A model generated the notes under the pieces. That model was not told the DNA's origin. It saw only the letters and a program-made list of their open reading frames with translations, and did no database searches. A stretch of DNA of 64,000 nucleotides from Sciurus carolinensis. Taxonomy: Eukaryota > Chordata > Mammalia > Rodentia > Sciuridae. Position numbers and translations under genes: made by a program. The stretch lies in assembly GCF_902686445.1 (NCBI RefSeq), contig NC_062214.1, forward strand, positions 95,584,738-95,648,737, read 5' to 3'. Below, piece after piece: positions 1-14,500 of this stretch (positions within the stretch are counted from its first letter, which is position 1; each line of letters begins with the position of its first letter).

Positions 1-114
1 AGTGGTAGAGTGCTTGCCTAGTACATGTGAGGCACTGGGATCGGTCCTCAGCGCCACATAGAAAATAAGTAAAGGTATTGTACCCATTACAACTAAAATA
101 AAATATGTATATTA
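1..114 (+). repeat. ID-type SINE, cut by window start
   Basis: tRNA-like body (agtggtagagtgcttgcc) with the tail aaaggtattg...ccattacaac seen in squirrel ID elements. Confidence 0.85.
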
Positions 115-833
115 AAAAAGGAATTGTGTCTTTAAGATTATGGCTGAAATCTAATGACAATTTAGTGTCAATATGTTTAGTGTTATTAGTATCTTGGGAG
201 TTTTTATATTTTATTGAGATATTATATAATAGTGATTGCTGATAATATATAAATCAGGTGTATATTCTCTGAGTCCCCTGTATCATCACACATTAAAGAC
301 AGTGATGTTATTGTTATTTTAATGGGAGTATTTTTGTCACATTGCTGAATTTACAATTTACTAAAATATTCAGTAAACTACCATGTACATGAAATTGTTC
401 AAGTGTGTGCAAGCTATAAAATTCTCTCTTCCAAAAATATTTCTAGTAGCTTTTTTGGGTCTGTGTAGGAGCAGATTCAAGATATATTTCATAGTGTGTG
501 TTGAATGATGGTAAATTGATTTCTGTTGTGTTCAGATGACTTAATATATATTATTTCTCAAATTTGAAAAAATCAGTCATAGCAACTGACATATATCTTT
601 GGGTATATTAGGGGAACTAAATTATATTTGAAAGCAAAAAGTTTTGCATATTCATTATGAGGTGGACTGCAACTAGATTGCTAATGAGCTTTATAGAAAA
701 ACTGAAAATCTTAACATTGAGTAAATCCTCTTGAAAAAGTATTTGACGTACTTCTTGAAGTATACAAAATACTGAATCTAGGTGTTGTAGAGCCCTTTAA
801 GTATTTGTCTCTAGAAATTATTATTATACTGTT

Positions 834-1047
834 GCTGGGCGTAGGGGTGCAGTCCTATAAATCCAAATACTTGGGAGGCTGAAGTAGGAGGATTGCAAGT
901 TAGAGGCCAGCCTCAGCAACTTAGTGAGACCTGTCTCAAAAATGAAAAATAAAAAGGGCTGATTATGTAGCTCAGTGGTAAAGTACTTCAGTACCTCCCA
1001 CCCCCATCAAATAAATAAATAAATAAATAAATAAATAAATTAATTAA
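834..1047 (+). repeat. B1-like + ID dimeric SINE
   Basis: A 7SL/B1-like half (gggaggctgaagtaggagg) joined through an A-rich linker to an ID half (gtagctcagtggtaaag), the dimer architecture known from squirrels. Confidence 0.85.
1009..1047 (+). repeat. (AAAT)n microsatellite
   Basis: Tetranucleotide tail of the SINE dimer at 834-1047. Confidence 0.9.
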
Positions 1048-1714
1048 TATACTGTGAGTTTCACTCCTCATCTTAACTATATGATCAATGGGTTTTTAGA
1101 CAAATGTATCTTTGGATGGTGAAAACCATAAATAAAAACTTTTGAAAATAAAATAATAAATGCATATCAATATTGCAAAAGTATTTCTAGGCTGCTAAGT
1201 ACTTTTGTATTGTCTATGAGAGGAAAAAATTGCCAACCAAGTTTTTATTCTCCTTGACAAAAGTTTTCACCATGAATTAAGGTAATGCTAACTGTAATAT
1301 CAAACAGGTCTGAAATTCATTGGCAAAGCACATTTAAAGCTAATTTCTCAGTAGAACAATCTAATGTGGGTATTTCTTATCAGGCAGCTTTTCTTCAAGA
1401 AATGATTCAGGAATCTAATTTCCTCCATTTTGTGCCTGTACTATTTTGCTGTCCCCAGGTTATCTTCTATAAACCATTCAGGAGAAAAGACCATGGTGGA
1501 TCCTGGTTGATTAATTCTCTTCTTCTCACATTCCTTCAGTTAGAACTTGGTTACACCTAACTTGGAAGCAAGGCTAGAAAATTTGATGTAGAATTTTGCC
1601 CAATATAACGAGGAACCTGATTAGATAGTGACTCCCAAACTGTGACAAGGTTAAAATTGTTTTTTCAAACAAATCTTTGAACATTTAAAAACTTTAAAAA
1701 AGAATTGGTTAAGT

Positions 1715-2142
1715 ATATAGTATATATACACAATGGAATACTACTCAGCCTTAAAGGAAAATAAAATTATGATAGTTGCAGGTAAATGGATGGAGTTGGA
1801 GAATATCATGCTAAGTGAAATAAGTCAATCATAGAAAACCAGAGGCCAAATGTTTACTCTGATATGTGGATACTGATCCATAAGGGATGGGGGTGGCAAG
1901 AGAAGAATGGAGGAACTTTGGATTGGGCAGAGGGGAAGAAGGGTAGGGGAAGGGGTATGGCACTGGGAAAGATGGTGGAATGAGATGGACTTCATTACCC
2001 TAGGTACGTGTGTAATTGCATGAATGGTATGACTCTATATCATATACAACCAGAGAAATGAAAAGTTTTGCTCCATTTGTGTGCCATGAATTAAAATGCA
2101 TTCTGCTGTCATGTATAATTAATCAGAACAACAACAAAAAAT
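1715..2142 (+). mobile_element. 5'-truncated LINE-1 3' end with target site duplication
   Basis: Starts in sequence typical of the L1 ORF2 end/3'UTR (caatggaatactactcagcc) and ends in an A-rich tail (acaacaacaaaaaa). A perfect 12-bp duplication, aattggttaagt, flanks it at 1703-1714 and 2143-2154. About 428 bp, sense to ADAM10. Confidence 0.9.
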
Positions 2143-3479
2143 AATTGGTTAAGTGATTGAAATGGTATATCGGTAATTCCAACCTACCCCACCCCAGTAT
2201 TCACTCCCTCTCCCCAGTGTTTGGTGGTGGTGACTTGTAAGGAAACCAGCTGTGGTAGACATCTGGGAAAAGCTCATCTGAAAACTGCTTATAAATAAAT
2301 TAATCACAGACCTTTATATTTGAAAATCTAAGTTAAATAGTAGTTCATTTGGGAGTAGGATCATCTACATGCATTTTTTTCTGTACTTTTGTTTATGTGT
2401 GAGACATGATATATTTGAACTGTAGTTAAATATAGCTCTTGGAGAAAGGTGTCTAGTTCAATTCTGTAAGAATTTTATCAAGTGTTGTTATATATTTTTT
2501 TCATTAAATTAGCCCAAGATAAATGTTAAAATGTGTTCTTATTAAATATTAACTTTATTCTAACAAATCTAAATTAAGACACCACACTGACTTGTTAAGA
2601 AAAAAAATATAAAGTACTAATTGAATCATAATTTACTTGCTTTTCAAACTGAAACAAATTAAATTTTTGAAAATATATGAATTGGCTCATCCATTTTCTG
2701 TGGTAAAATATTTTGTCAGTACTCTGAGAGCATTTTTTATTTATTTTCCTAGTCACTGCCTCGGTCAGCAGTTGTTTCATCATCATACATATTGTTGTTT
2801 TGTAAAAAATAGACAATACAATTTTTTATCCTTGCTTTAAGGGAAAACTAGCTAAAGCAGCATGTTTAGTTACTGGAGACTGAACTACTGGAGACTGAAG
2901 TATTGGGGCAAAATTGCACAAAATAATGGAAGTATAAATTACTAATATCTTTCTATAAATTTGGCATTATATAATAGTTCAAACAACTAGCAAAATTTCA
3001 AGGGATCAAGTCCATCAACTAAATGAGGAATTTCTGTGTGTGTATCAGTGTGTCTAAGAGTAAGCCTATACATTTTTTATTGATCAAATTGAGTATCCTT
3101 GACATGGAAGAACTTTATTTGGTGATCCAGGCAAATTCGATCCTATTAGAATCTGGGGAAGGCTAATTGGGATATTTTCAGGTTAAAACTAATAGCAGAA
3201 GAAGGCATTGTGGTAACACTTTAAATCTACCAAAAAAAAAATTGAAAATCTTGGCATATTAGTACACTGTAAGACTTTTCTAGCCTTTGAGGTAAAATCT
3301 TACTAAACATATATTGGATAGTATGTATTTTCAGCTTCCCAAAGCCAATCCTTGAAAAAGCAATAAATGTATCAGGTTTTTCTTGCCCAACACTTTGTTA
3401 GTGTTAGTTTTCCACTTCAAAATAATTTCAACTTGTTTCACATATTACAATCTTTTAAGCCTAATTCCATTTTATAAAT

Positions 3480-3905
3480 TTTAAAGCTACAAAAAAATTG
3501 AAATAATTTTACAATGAACATGTTTATGTTCCCCTATATTTGCCAACTTTTAACACTTTGCATTCCCCCATATAATTTTTTGGGGGAAACATTTTTGAAT
3601 GAAAGTTGGTTGCAGACATCATGAAACTTCACTGCTAAATATTTGAGAATATATGAATTGGTCTCTCCAATGTACATTTTTCTAAATTGCTATAATAATG
3701 TTTTAGTCCTAGAAATTATCATAAATTCAATAATATAATTTAATATAGTCATAAAAATTCAGTAAAATCTATAAAATTTCTCCAGTTATAAAAATTTCTT
3801 TTTTTTTTCATTGGTTTGTTATGTGCCTTTAGTGTTTTAATTTATAACAGGCTCCTCCATGCCTTTTTGACTTTTTCTGGTTTTTAGTGACTTGCCTTTT
3901 TTTTT
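3480..3905 (-). mobile_element. Old LINE-1 (L1M-type) 3' end fragment
   Basis: Reads as the complement of an L1M-type 3'UTR (gttgcagacatcatgaaac and neighbouring phrases) at high divergence. Boundaries are approximate. Confidence 0.5.
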
Positions 3906-5404
3906 TTTTTTTTTTCATGTGTTTAGGTCAGTGATCTATAGAATGTCCCTCATTCTCAGTATGTCTGAGTGTTTACTCATGGTTAGATTCAGTTAATATA
4001 TATTTATCAAGAATACATAGGTGAAGTTGGATATTGCTTATTGCATCATACCAGGAGGCACATAAATTAGACTACCTTAAAACAAGTGCAAAATTTGATC
4101 CCTTAGTAAATGAAGTGGCAATCACTGTATCTTTAGTCTGAAGGTATCTTTTCCTTTATAATTAATCAGTAATCTGTAGGGTGGTACCATGAATATCATG
4201 TTCCCTTATAACTTTTACCTGATGGTTTTAGCACTGATTGATGATCTTTGCTAAAATCAATTTATAATGTGGGATTGTGAAATAAAACTTTTAATTATGT
4301 CAACCTTTCATATTATTTGTTTGACTGTTAAAATTTTTGACTTCAGTAAAAATTAAAGTTTAAATCAGAACAATTATGTCGGTGTAGGTAGGTTGTCCTT
4401 AGTTCCTTCCTCCTACCTGCCAGTTTAGATTTCTCTTGTATTATTTAACTAGTATTTCCAATGAAATAGTTGAAACTAGTGCCTACTTTAGGTTTTGGAT
4501 TTTCTTAAGAAACTACCAATAGTGTTTTTATATATTTCAGTGTATTGCATTACCCAGTCTATTATTACTTAGGAACTTTTCAATGCATTCTCTCATACAC
4601 ATGTTTTGGTGTTTTTTTTTCTTTTTTCTTTTGGTCTGTTAACAGATTAGATTATAAAATATGTTCATGAACTAAGGACAATTTTAACAAGAAAAAAGTA
4701 TATAGAATTTTGAGAGACTGGTATAAACATTTAAATGACAACTAAATTGAACAGTTGAAAATAGTAACCATTCAGTTAAAGGATAAATTTATCACTTTAA
4801 TTATGAAGGGAAAGTAAGTGATAGAGCAGTTGTTAGTTTGTAAAGCATTCAGTTGAATTATACACTGTATAAATTTAAACTCAATCTACTTTTTTTTTTT
4901 TTTTTTTTTTTCCAAACTCAGTCTACCTTTATGATGCCATGGAACATGTTTCTAGGTCACTTTACTTTGAGGCTATTTGGTGTAAACAGAAGAAGTTCAA
5001 GCCAAAAATAATAGCTTAGCGTTAGTTCAAGTTGGAGAAGCTTTGTGCATTTGCAGCATAGGAAATTTAATGTATCTAAAGAGAAAGTTATACAAAATAA
5101 GGTAAATTGCATTCTTAGATGCTCCCTATAAATGGGAAAGGTTGGGAAAGTTAAATACAGAATAAAAGTAGTTGTCATCCTGTTTTTGAATCAATAAATT
5201 ATCCATGTGAATAAAGCTTAGAGACCACTGGTTTTATTGAGGGAAGAATCTTCCAGGTTTTAATATTAACATGTCCAGCAGAATGTCTTTCTCATAGGTG
5301 CTCAATAAGCATTTATGGCTTTTATTATGATAGTTTTTCACTTCTAAGATAATTGAATATATTTAAACAGGTCATAGTAACAATATTTCTTCTTTGTATT
5401 TTAG

Positions 5405-5505
5405 ATTATCCCCATAAGTATGGCCCACAGGGGGGCTGTGCAGATCATTCAGTATTTGAAAGAATGAAGAAATACCAGATGACTGGTGTAGAGGAAGTAA
5501 CGCAG
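5405..5505 (+). CDS. ADAM10: ADAM10 exon 5: prodomain with cysteine switch
   Basis: The 101-bp exon follows a ttttag acceptor and ends at cgcag|gtaag. Two bases complete a split codon (Asn if the upstream exon ends in A, as expected), then 33 codons follow, from [14 protein letters not shown] to GVEEVTQ. The Cys in GGCADH corresponds to Cys173, the cysteine-switch residue that ligates the catalytic zinc and keeps the proenzyme latent. The exon ends in phase 0. One residue (ERMKKYQ) appears to differ from my recollection of human (ERMRKYQ), a conservative change. Reading through the donor gives only ten further codons before a stop. Confidence 0.95.
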
Positions 5506-8500
5506 GTAAGGATTTTAATACTAGTTTGTATTTAAGAAATAAAAATGAACTTGGTCATGTGTTTCTTCATTTAAGAATGTATATTTTAGGCTTTCTGAAA
5601 GATTTGTTCCAATCTTCACCATATAAGTGATGAAGCATGTTTTTTAATTTTTGAAGAGGTCAGGTAACTTAGCGATAGTAAAGAGGTAGTGCTGAGATTT
5701 AAAAACAATTCTCTGTGACTCAAAAAACATTATATTCCATGTCCAAAATATGTTCTTACATGTTTTATCATAATTTTTTTAAAAGTTGAATCTGAACTTG
5801 TATTTTATGTAAATGTAGGCATTTGTATTTGCATTAAAATTAGAGTAACCTATGTGCCCTGATTTGCCTATGAGAACATTGAAAGTCCTGTGTTCCTAGA
5901 CAAAACAGAATGGTTGTTCACTTTTATACGAATCTCAGTGCTTTTCATATTTTAATTTTAAGGTTTTTGTTTTGTTTTGTTTTTATTTATTTATTGTCAT
6001 TTGAGTGTTTTTTTAATTTTTAATTTTGGTCCTTTTTGTTTATTATTTTTGGTCTTTCATAGTGATAGTTTGTAATTATCAAAGTACAAGTTGAAAATAT
6101 AAAAACTTTTTCTTTTATGATGAAGCACCATATGTTTTGGACATTTTTTCTAAAAGTGGTAGTGTAGAATAATGTTTCTTGAGCTATGTGGATTTATATT
6201 CATATCTATTTCTTGATCTGCAAAATGGCATATGCAACTGTTTTAGATGAATTGTTAGAATATTACATGAGATTTTATTCTGCATTCATCGAACAGATAT
6301 ACCATATGTCATAGAGTGTAGTAAATTCTAGGAATATGAGAAAAGTAAAAAACTGTTTTCCAGAAGCTTATAATTTAATTAGAGATACAAAGAAACACCT
6401 GAGTATAGTAAGAGACATAAAAGAATTAAGTACAGGATAATGTTCCACACATAAGAGGAATAGGTAACTTAGTTTTGGGTATATTTGAGGGCGTTAGTCA
6501 GAAGCTAATAGAATAAGCAGGAGTTGGTTTAACTCTGAGGAGATGAAAGAATATTTCAGGCAGAAGAACAGTAAATGAGAAAGGCCAGAGAGGCAGAAAG
6601 ATTAGTTAACGAATCTTTAACTTAGGGGGAGAATCCAAGACTAGAGTTTAAGAAATTAATTAGAAATTGTTTAAGTTACTCAATTGATAGTGACTTGTGC
6701 TAAGGTATCAGTAATATGGAAAGAAGACTCAGGAGAGTTCAGCAGAATGACTTGATATAACATTAATATACAAAAGTAGACTGCATTTATTTATATCAGC
6801 AGTAGACTACCAGGAATATAATGAATGAGTAGATACATTAATAGTAATATCATGTATTGCTGAATAAATGTAAAAAAGAATTATAAGATGTATATAAGGA
6901 AAATCATAAAACTTTATAAGAAATATTAAGATTAGTTTTAAATAAATGCAGGAATTTACCATGTTAATAGAAAATATTGAATATCATAAAACTGTTCATT
7001 CTTCCCATACTGATTTGTAGACTCAATGTAAGTATGATATAAATCACAACAGGATTATTCACAGCAATTTGTGAATCTAAAACATTACATGGAAAAGTAA
7101 GTACTGAGAAGAAGTAGGGGCCCATGTAAAGATAGTGAGCAGGAAAGAGGGTTTTGCTGTAGCAGATATTAAGGCTTATTATGGTAATTAAAGTGTGTGA
7201 TATTAGAGATTAGCAAAGTGACTAGAACAAAATTGAGGGCTCAAAAACATATCCATATATGTATTAAACTTTGTTATGTTGTAGAGATATATCAAATTAG
7301 TTAGGAAATGTAGAAAGCAATTTGAGTGGAGCCAGAAAAAGATTTTTATTCTTTTGGAAAAAGGTGAAATTGACCCTCTATTTCACGTCATATTTAAAAA
7401 CAAAAGTCCAGAGGGATTAAAGCATTGAATGTCTAAAATGAAAACTTTGAGACTCTTAAGAGTGCAGATTTCCCTTTCCAGCTATGATAAGAGTATCTGG
7501 CATCCAGCTGGGCCTCCTGTGATATTACTACTAGAAAACTGAACAAAATGCAGTGTGTGTAATAGTTGTTTTCATACAGGCAATGCAGGTTTGAGTTCTT
7601 TGAAAATTTATCTGAATATTAAACTGTGCCTGCACAGGGTGAGATTCTATGAGGAAACTACTAAAAAAAGTACTGGGAAATCTGAACAGTTATCAAAAAT
7701 TACACTTGGAGGAGATCCTAAGCCATGAAAGGCTTAGGATCTAAAGTAAAGACTACTTCAGGCCTGCCTTAACTGAACAGAAAAATAAGCCTAAAAAAAT
7801 CAGGGTTATTTTTAAATCAATTAACTGCCTGTCAGGGGAAAAGAAAGCTCAATAATGGTTCTTACAGGAACACAGTAAATCCAGATACTCAATGATGTAT
7901 CATTCACAACATCACAGCATTCAGAGAACATTCCAGTTGACTAGAAACTAAAAAATGTGATCCATAAATAGGAGAAAATCCACTCGGATAGAAATGGAAT
8001 AAAAAATTATAGGGCTGGGGAGATAGCTCAGTCGGTAGAGTGCTTGCCTTCCAAGCACAAGGCCCTGGGATCGATCCCCAGCACCGCCAAAAAAAAAATT
8101 ATAGGCATTAGCAGACAAGGACTTTGCAACAAATAATATTAATATGTCCAAAGAATTAAAGTCATTAACACAAAAAAGGAGAGAATAGAAATTATTGATT
8201 TTTTTTTTTTTCCCTTTGATAGTGCTAGGGATTGAACCCAGAGGGCTTTGTGCATACTGGACAAGTGCCCTACCACCAAGCAATATCCTGAGCCTTTAGA
8301 AATTATGTAAAGAATCAAATAGAACTTTCAGAACTAAAAGTACATTATCTGAAGTGAAAATTTTAATGGTTAGGCTTAAAAGAAATTAATTAGCATAGAG
8401 GTCAACAAGAGTACACTTGATGGAAGGGCAGTGAAACAATAGAAATGACTCAGATGTAAGAACAGATAGAAAATAATTGGAATCCAAGATGCAGAAAAAA

Positions 8501-11500
8501 AATATTTAAAAAAATTAATGTCTCCAAATTTTTCATATATGAAGAAAAATTTCAACCCATGGTCCAAGAAGCTCAGTTAAACTCAAACAAGATAAACACA
8601 AAGACATGTGAGGGTATATTCTAATTAAATTATTGGAAACATCTGAAAATGAGAAGAATCATAAAAGTAGCTAGAGTTAAATGCATTTACATGTGGGGAA
8701 GAAATAAATATAATTATGGACCTCTTCACAAAGTGTAAGCCAGAAAAGACAGAATGACATCTTCAAAGTTTGAAAGAAAACCTCTTATTCTGTATTCTGT
8801 GAAAATAAATGTCAAAAGTAAGGGTAACAGCTTTTTCAGCTGGGAACAGTGTTGCAAATCTTTAATCCCAGCTACTCAGGAGGCTGAGAAGGAAGGTTCC
8901 CTTGAGTTAACAGTTCAAGGCCTATGTAACAATAACAATAATGACAACAACAACAAACTTTTTAGGCAAACAAAACCTGAGAGAATTTTTCTGTAAGAGA
9001 TCTATACTTTAAGAAATGTTAAAGGATATTTTTCAGGTAGGAAAAGGATACCACATGGAAATTCAGTCCTAAACAAAGGAGTGAAGAGGATAAAATAATA
9101 AATATGTAGTTAAATATAGAGGCCATTTTTCCTCATATAAAAATTTCTTCAAGCTATTATAACAATATAATGACAGTTTAAGAATTAGGATTTATGGTAA
9201 TAGCACAAAGGACAAGAGAAAGAAAAATTGTGTTTTTCTTATAAAAATATACATGAAGTGGTATTGTAAACCCTACAGCAGGGCTCAGCAAACTACAGCC
9301 TATGGGGTAGGGGTTTGTTTTTATAAATAAAGTTTTATTGGAACACAACTATACCCATTCATCAATGCCTTGTCTGTGGGTGCTTTTGGACTGCAGTAGC
9401 AGAGTAGAATAGTTGTGATAGAGACCATATGATCTGTTGTCTAAGTATTTACTGTCAAATGTTTAATAAAATGTTTGCAGAAATATTGTCTCCTCTTGAG
9501 CAGCCACTGAAAAAAGAACAGGGGTATGTAGTTAACAGGTGAACAAGAAAATTAAGTGTACTTAAAAGTATTCAGTATTCAGGTAGGAAAAGAGACACAG
9601 AGGAGCAAAGAACAGAAAAGACAAATAAAACAAACTTGAATACCAAATTGGTAATCTTAAATCTCACCATATCAATGATTTCATTAAATATAAATGGACT
9701 AAATATATTAATTAAAAGTCGAGATGGTTAATTTAAAAAACAAGCTCAAATCTGTCTAAAAGAAATGCTATTAAAATGTAAAGGCAGAGAGTTGGAAAGT
9801 AAAAGGATGGCAAAGCATAGCACACAAGCATTAATCATAAATGTTAGGGTGATCATATTAATATCAAACTATATTTCAACTCACAAACTATCATTAGAGA
9901 CAAAGAAGGACATTCATAATGATGAAAGTGTCACTTTACTAAGAAGAAATAACGGTTCTAAATGTTAGTTAATACTGTAGTTAGTGATAGAGCTATAAAA
10001 TATGAAGAAAAAACTGAAAGAAATGGAAAATCTCACAAATTGTTAAGATCACACTCATTTCTGAGTAGACAGGTGTATAGATTTGTACAACAAATAAATA
10101 GTATAAGAACACTTGAACATTCCTAGAATTCTACCACACAATAGCAGAATGCACATTCTTATTTGCTGAATTATACCAGGTCATAATGTAAATCTTGATA
10201 AATTTGAAAGGATTGAAATGATGTAAAGTAGTTCCTTAGGTCTCAAGGGAATTAAATTAGAAATCTGCCACAAAAAATCTGGAAAATCCCCAAATGTTTG
10301 GAAATTAAATTACATACTTCTAAATAATGTAAATCACAAAATAATATTTGTGAGATTTAATCAAAGTAGTGCTTACAAGAGATACAAGCTTTAAAAGATC
10401 ATATTAGAAGAGTTAGAAATCAGTCGTATAAGCATCCATCTATCCTTATGGAAGTGCAAATTAAACCCTAATTAAGTAGAAGGAAGAAAGCAACAGGAAA
10501 ACAGTTATGAAAGAGGTACAAGACAAGTAAAGTCCGTTGAAAAGATTAATAAACTTGAAAAACTTCTAGCTAGTTTAATCAAGAAATGAAGAGAAATAGG
10601 ACTGTGGATATGGTTAAAAAAAATAAAGAGAATACAGAAATTATCAATATCAGGGCTGAAAGATGGTGTAATATTGTAGATATTAATAGTTTTAGTGCGT
10701 ATTTTGAATATCTTGAGCCAATAAATTCAGTGATATCAATTCAGTGGATAAATTTCCTTTTTTAAAGATACAAATTCAGAAAATAGCACAAACAATAGAA
10801 TATGTGTATGTATGAATGAAATTAAATTACTACTTTTCTATGAAAAACTTTAAACCCACATATAACTTTACTGTTGAACTTCAAATATTGAAAAAGAAAT
10901 AATACCTATCTTACATAAAGTCCTTAAGAAAATAAAGGGGAGACCACATATTTTATGAGCCAACAACATTAGTTTAATAATAGACAAAGATTTTACAAGG
11001 AAACTAAACTATAATATCATTAATCATTAATATAGATGTAAAATATCCTTAAAATATTAGCAAGTGAAATCCAGTGGTATAATGCATTATGGTTAAATGA
11101 GGTTTAAAGCAGAAATGCAAGATTGAATATTAGAAAAGCAATCAATGTAACCCTATCATGTTAATGTAATAAAGGAGGAAACCCCAATAATTATCTAGGT
11201 AGACTAATAACAAAGCATTTTTTAAGTTTCAACAACCAACCAAACTTGTCAAATTTAGAATGGAAGGAAATTTCCTCAGACTGTTAAGAACTTCTAGAAA
11301 AACCCTATAGTTGTCACAATATTTAATAGTGAATTAACCAAATCCTTTTCTTCCAAGACCAGGAACAAAGAAAGGATGCCATTTTCACTTTTTCCAGCAT
11401 TGTATCCCAAGTCTGAGTCAGCATAATAAGGCAAAAAAGAAAAAAAGAAATGAAAGGCATTTAAAAGAAGTAATAAACTGCCTTTATTCACAGGTAACAT

Positions 11501-14500
11501 AAGAGTATACCTAGAAAATTTGGAGGAATTGTGGAGAAGTTACTGGAATTAATAAGAAATTTACCAAGGACATAGGATATAAAGTCAATATTCAAAAATC
11601 AACTGCATTATATACACTTAAAATAAACATTTAGAAAATGAAAAAAATTTTTTGATAGTTCTTTAGTTATAGATGGACACAGTCCCTTTATTTTATTTGT
11701 TTATTTTTATGTGATACGGAGGATCAAACCCAGTGCCTCACACATGCTAGGCAAGCACTCTACCTCTGAGCTACAACCCCAGCCCCTAGAAATGAAGAAT
11801 TTAAAAATCTAAAATATAAAATACTTAGAATAAACTTAAGAAAATATGTACAATATGTATACATGAAAAAAACTGCAAAACATTATACTAGGAAATATTA
11901 AGGATCTAAATAAATGGAGATATATGATAAATATATGTGTTCATAGCAGGAAGACTCAATATGTGCATGTCAGTTTTCCCCAAACTGTTATGTAGATTCA
12001 GTGTACTCTCTATAACAAATTCCAGCAATGCTTTGTCTGGTAATTGACAAACTGATTTTAAAAATTGTAATGTGAAGGACTTAGAATAGCCATAACAATG
12101 GAGGAAATAAAAAACAAAACAGTTCAATTCCCAGCACCAAAAACCAAACCAAACCAAACCAAACCTTGGAGTGCTTACAGTGTGTGATTATAAGTCTTAC
12201 TATAAAGTGACAGTAATCAAAATAGTGTCATATTGATCTAGAGTAAACATATGTACATCAGTGGAACAGAATAGAGTGTCCATATGGTTAGTTGATTTCT
12301 GCAGGGTGATGGTGGTGGTGCTTGAGGATTGAACCCAGGGATGCCCAATCTCTGAAATGCACCTGCAGCTCTTTTTATTTTAAGAGAGCACCTTGCTACA
12401 TTGCCCAAGTTGGACTCAAACTTATGATCCTCCTGCCTCAGCCTCCTGAGTTGCTGGGAATACAGGTGTGCACCACACATGTGACTGGCCAGTTGATTTT
12501 TGCAAAAGTCCCAAGGTGATTTAAAGGAGGAAAGAAAAGTCTTTCAACAAATGGTACTAGAACAATTGAATAGCCATATAAAAAAATTGAGCCTCACCTA
12601 CACTTTACACCTTATATAAAAAATGAACTCAAAATGATTAATAGACCTACATGATAAAACTAAAACTTACAGGGGAAAGCACAGGAGACATTTTTGTGAC
12701 TTTGGGATAGATAATTTCATAGGGCACAAAACTGCCCTACCAAAAATGTGTGAAGTGGACCTTATCAAGATTAAAAACTTCCACTTCAAAAGATGCTGTT
12801 AAGAAAATGTAAAAACAAGTCACAGACTGTGAGAAAATGTTCACAGTTTGTTTACCTGATAAATGACTTCTCATCAGAATATGTAACAAACTCTTACAGT
12901 TGTCAAAAATGCAGAAATCTTAGTTAAAAAGTAGATGAAACATTTCGAAAGTTACCTCAAAAAATAAGACATTAAAAGTATTTTGAATTTTGAGGTAAAG
13001 AAACTCTTTGAATAAGACATCAAATCTTTGACTATAAAAAGATACATTTCATTATGTAAAAAACCTAAAAACATCTTAAAATGAAAACAAGTTTTGAACT
13101 TTGAGAAATATTCATAATACATAAAGTTAATAAAGCCTTGCTTTTTAAAAAGAGTGGTATTCCTTTTGCTTAGAACAACTAATAAAGATCAATTGGGCTT
13201 CAAAATACAAATATTAAAAAGTATATGTTTTTATATGTATTTTATATTTATATGTGTGTCTGCATGTATGTGTATTTGGGTGTATCTATTTGGAAGCATT
13301 GGAAAGGTGTGTCTTCAGGTTCCTGAAGAGATAGCTGAGACACTGAGAAGAGATGAGTAGAACTATCCAGATTCATGAGGCTAAGGATAAAACTAATTTA
13401 GGGCCTGTTCCGAAGAGCTTTAGGTTGGGGACTTGAAAGGATACTCCTCAGAGTAAAGGTAAATCAGAAGTTGTCCAACTATTCTTTACAGGAATTAAAG
13501 TTTTATATCACAAATTGTTAGGGACTAATGGCAAGAAAAAAAAATCTGTACATGTTCAGTACAGATGTATTTTTTTCTTTGAATATTTTTGATTGGTTGT
13601 TGGTTGAATTCACTAATGCAGAACCCATAGATACAGATGACTGACTGTACATTGTCTGGCACTTGGTTCAAAAAAAAAAAACACAAAAAACAGCATGTAA
13701 ACCAACAAAACAACTTGATGGAATAACGAGAATCACAGACAAAGGAAACAGATAAAGAAATTATCAGACATAGACTTTAATATGTTTAAGTACTTAAAGA
13801 CAGAATTTTAAATTTCAGCAGAAAATTGCAAATGAACTAAAGAACTTGATGGAATTTTAGAATTGAAAAATAGAACAAAAATTAATTTGATGGTCTTACA
13901 TCTGGATAGTAAATCATAAGAAAATAGTGCAAACTATTAAGAAACAGAAGGATGGGAAATACAGAAAAAGACATGAAAGACACAGATGATGTAATAGGAA
14001 GGTGTAACATGTATAATTGTTGTCTCAAGGAGAAAAATGGAGAGTCAAATAAGAACAGATAATGGCTGAGAATTTCCAAAATGTGACAAAGGGACATCAA
14101 GCAATAAATTTAGTAAGACCTATAATTATCCAGGGTAAATACTTCATATTACTAAACACCACTGTAGCCCATTATTAGCAGTCTGGAGTCCAAAGATATG
14201 CTCTTTAAAGCAACCAGTGGGAAAAAAAAGTCCGTTCATCTTCAGAGATACAACAGTAGAAATGGCAGTTCATTTCTATTGGAAACACTTGGAACCTGAA
14301 GACAATAGAAATGTGCAGACATAGAGTAATTGCCGTCCTAGAATGCTGTAAACACTGAAAATGGGTAAATAAAATACTTTCTAAATTGAGAGTATTACAA
14401 AAACACACTGAATTGTTCTTTTCCAGTGAAAAGATTATAGGCTCAGATGATAACTTAAGCAGGATGTAGGATTGAATGAAGAATAAAACAGTGGATAATT

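Larger units (their letters stand above)
1..5404 (+). other. Intron 4 of ADAM10 (3' part)
   Basis: AT-rich intron ending at ttttag|at. It holds a window-edge SINE (1-114), a SINE dimer (834-1047), a target-site-flanked L1 (1715-2142) and an old antisense L1 fragment (about 3480-3905). In 115-833, 1048-1702, 2155-3479 and 3906-5404 I recognise nothing beyond T-runs (3898-3916, 4889-4911). No small RNA or extra exon is evident. Confidence 0.8.
8330..13140 (+). mobile_element. Degraded LINE-1 with nested SINEs
   Basis: Contains, in order, L1 pre-ORF2 sequence (about 8560-9110), endonuclease-region phrases (9690-9950, including gagacaaagaaggacattc), reverse-transcriptase-region phrases (11220-11470, with ggaaggaaatttcctca) and post-RT phrases (11850-12830). 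Several SINEs and a hAT fossil interrupt it. All frames are broken. It may be more than one copy. Confidence 0.6.

Noticed and set aside
1285..1560. 91-codon + strand frame in intron 4
   Set aside because: No recognisable protein features and no splice signals pointing to an exon; likely chance.
12121..12165. (CAAAC)n-like stretch suggestive of a regular array
   Set aside because: Only a few imperfect units (aaaccaaacc) at the degraded tail of an element; not a CRISPR or satellite.
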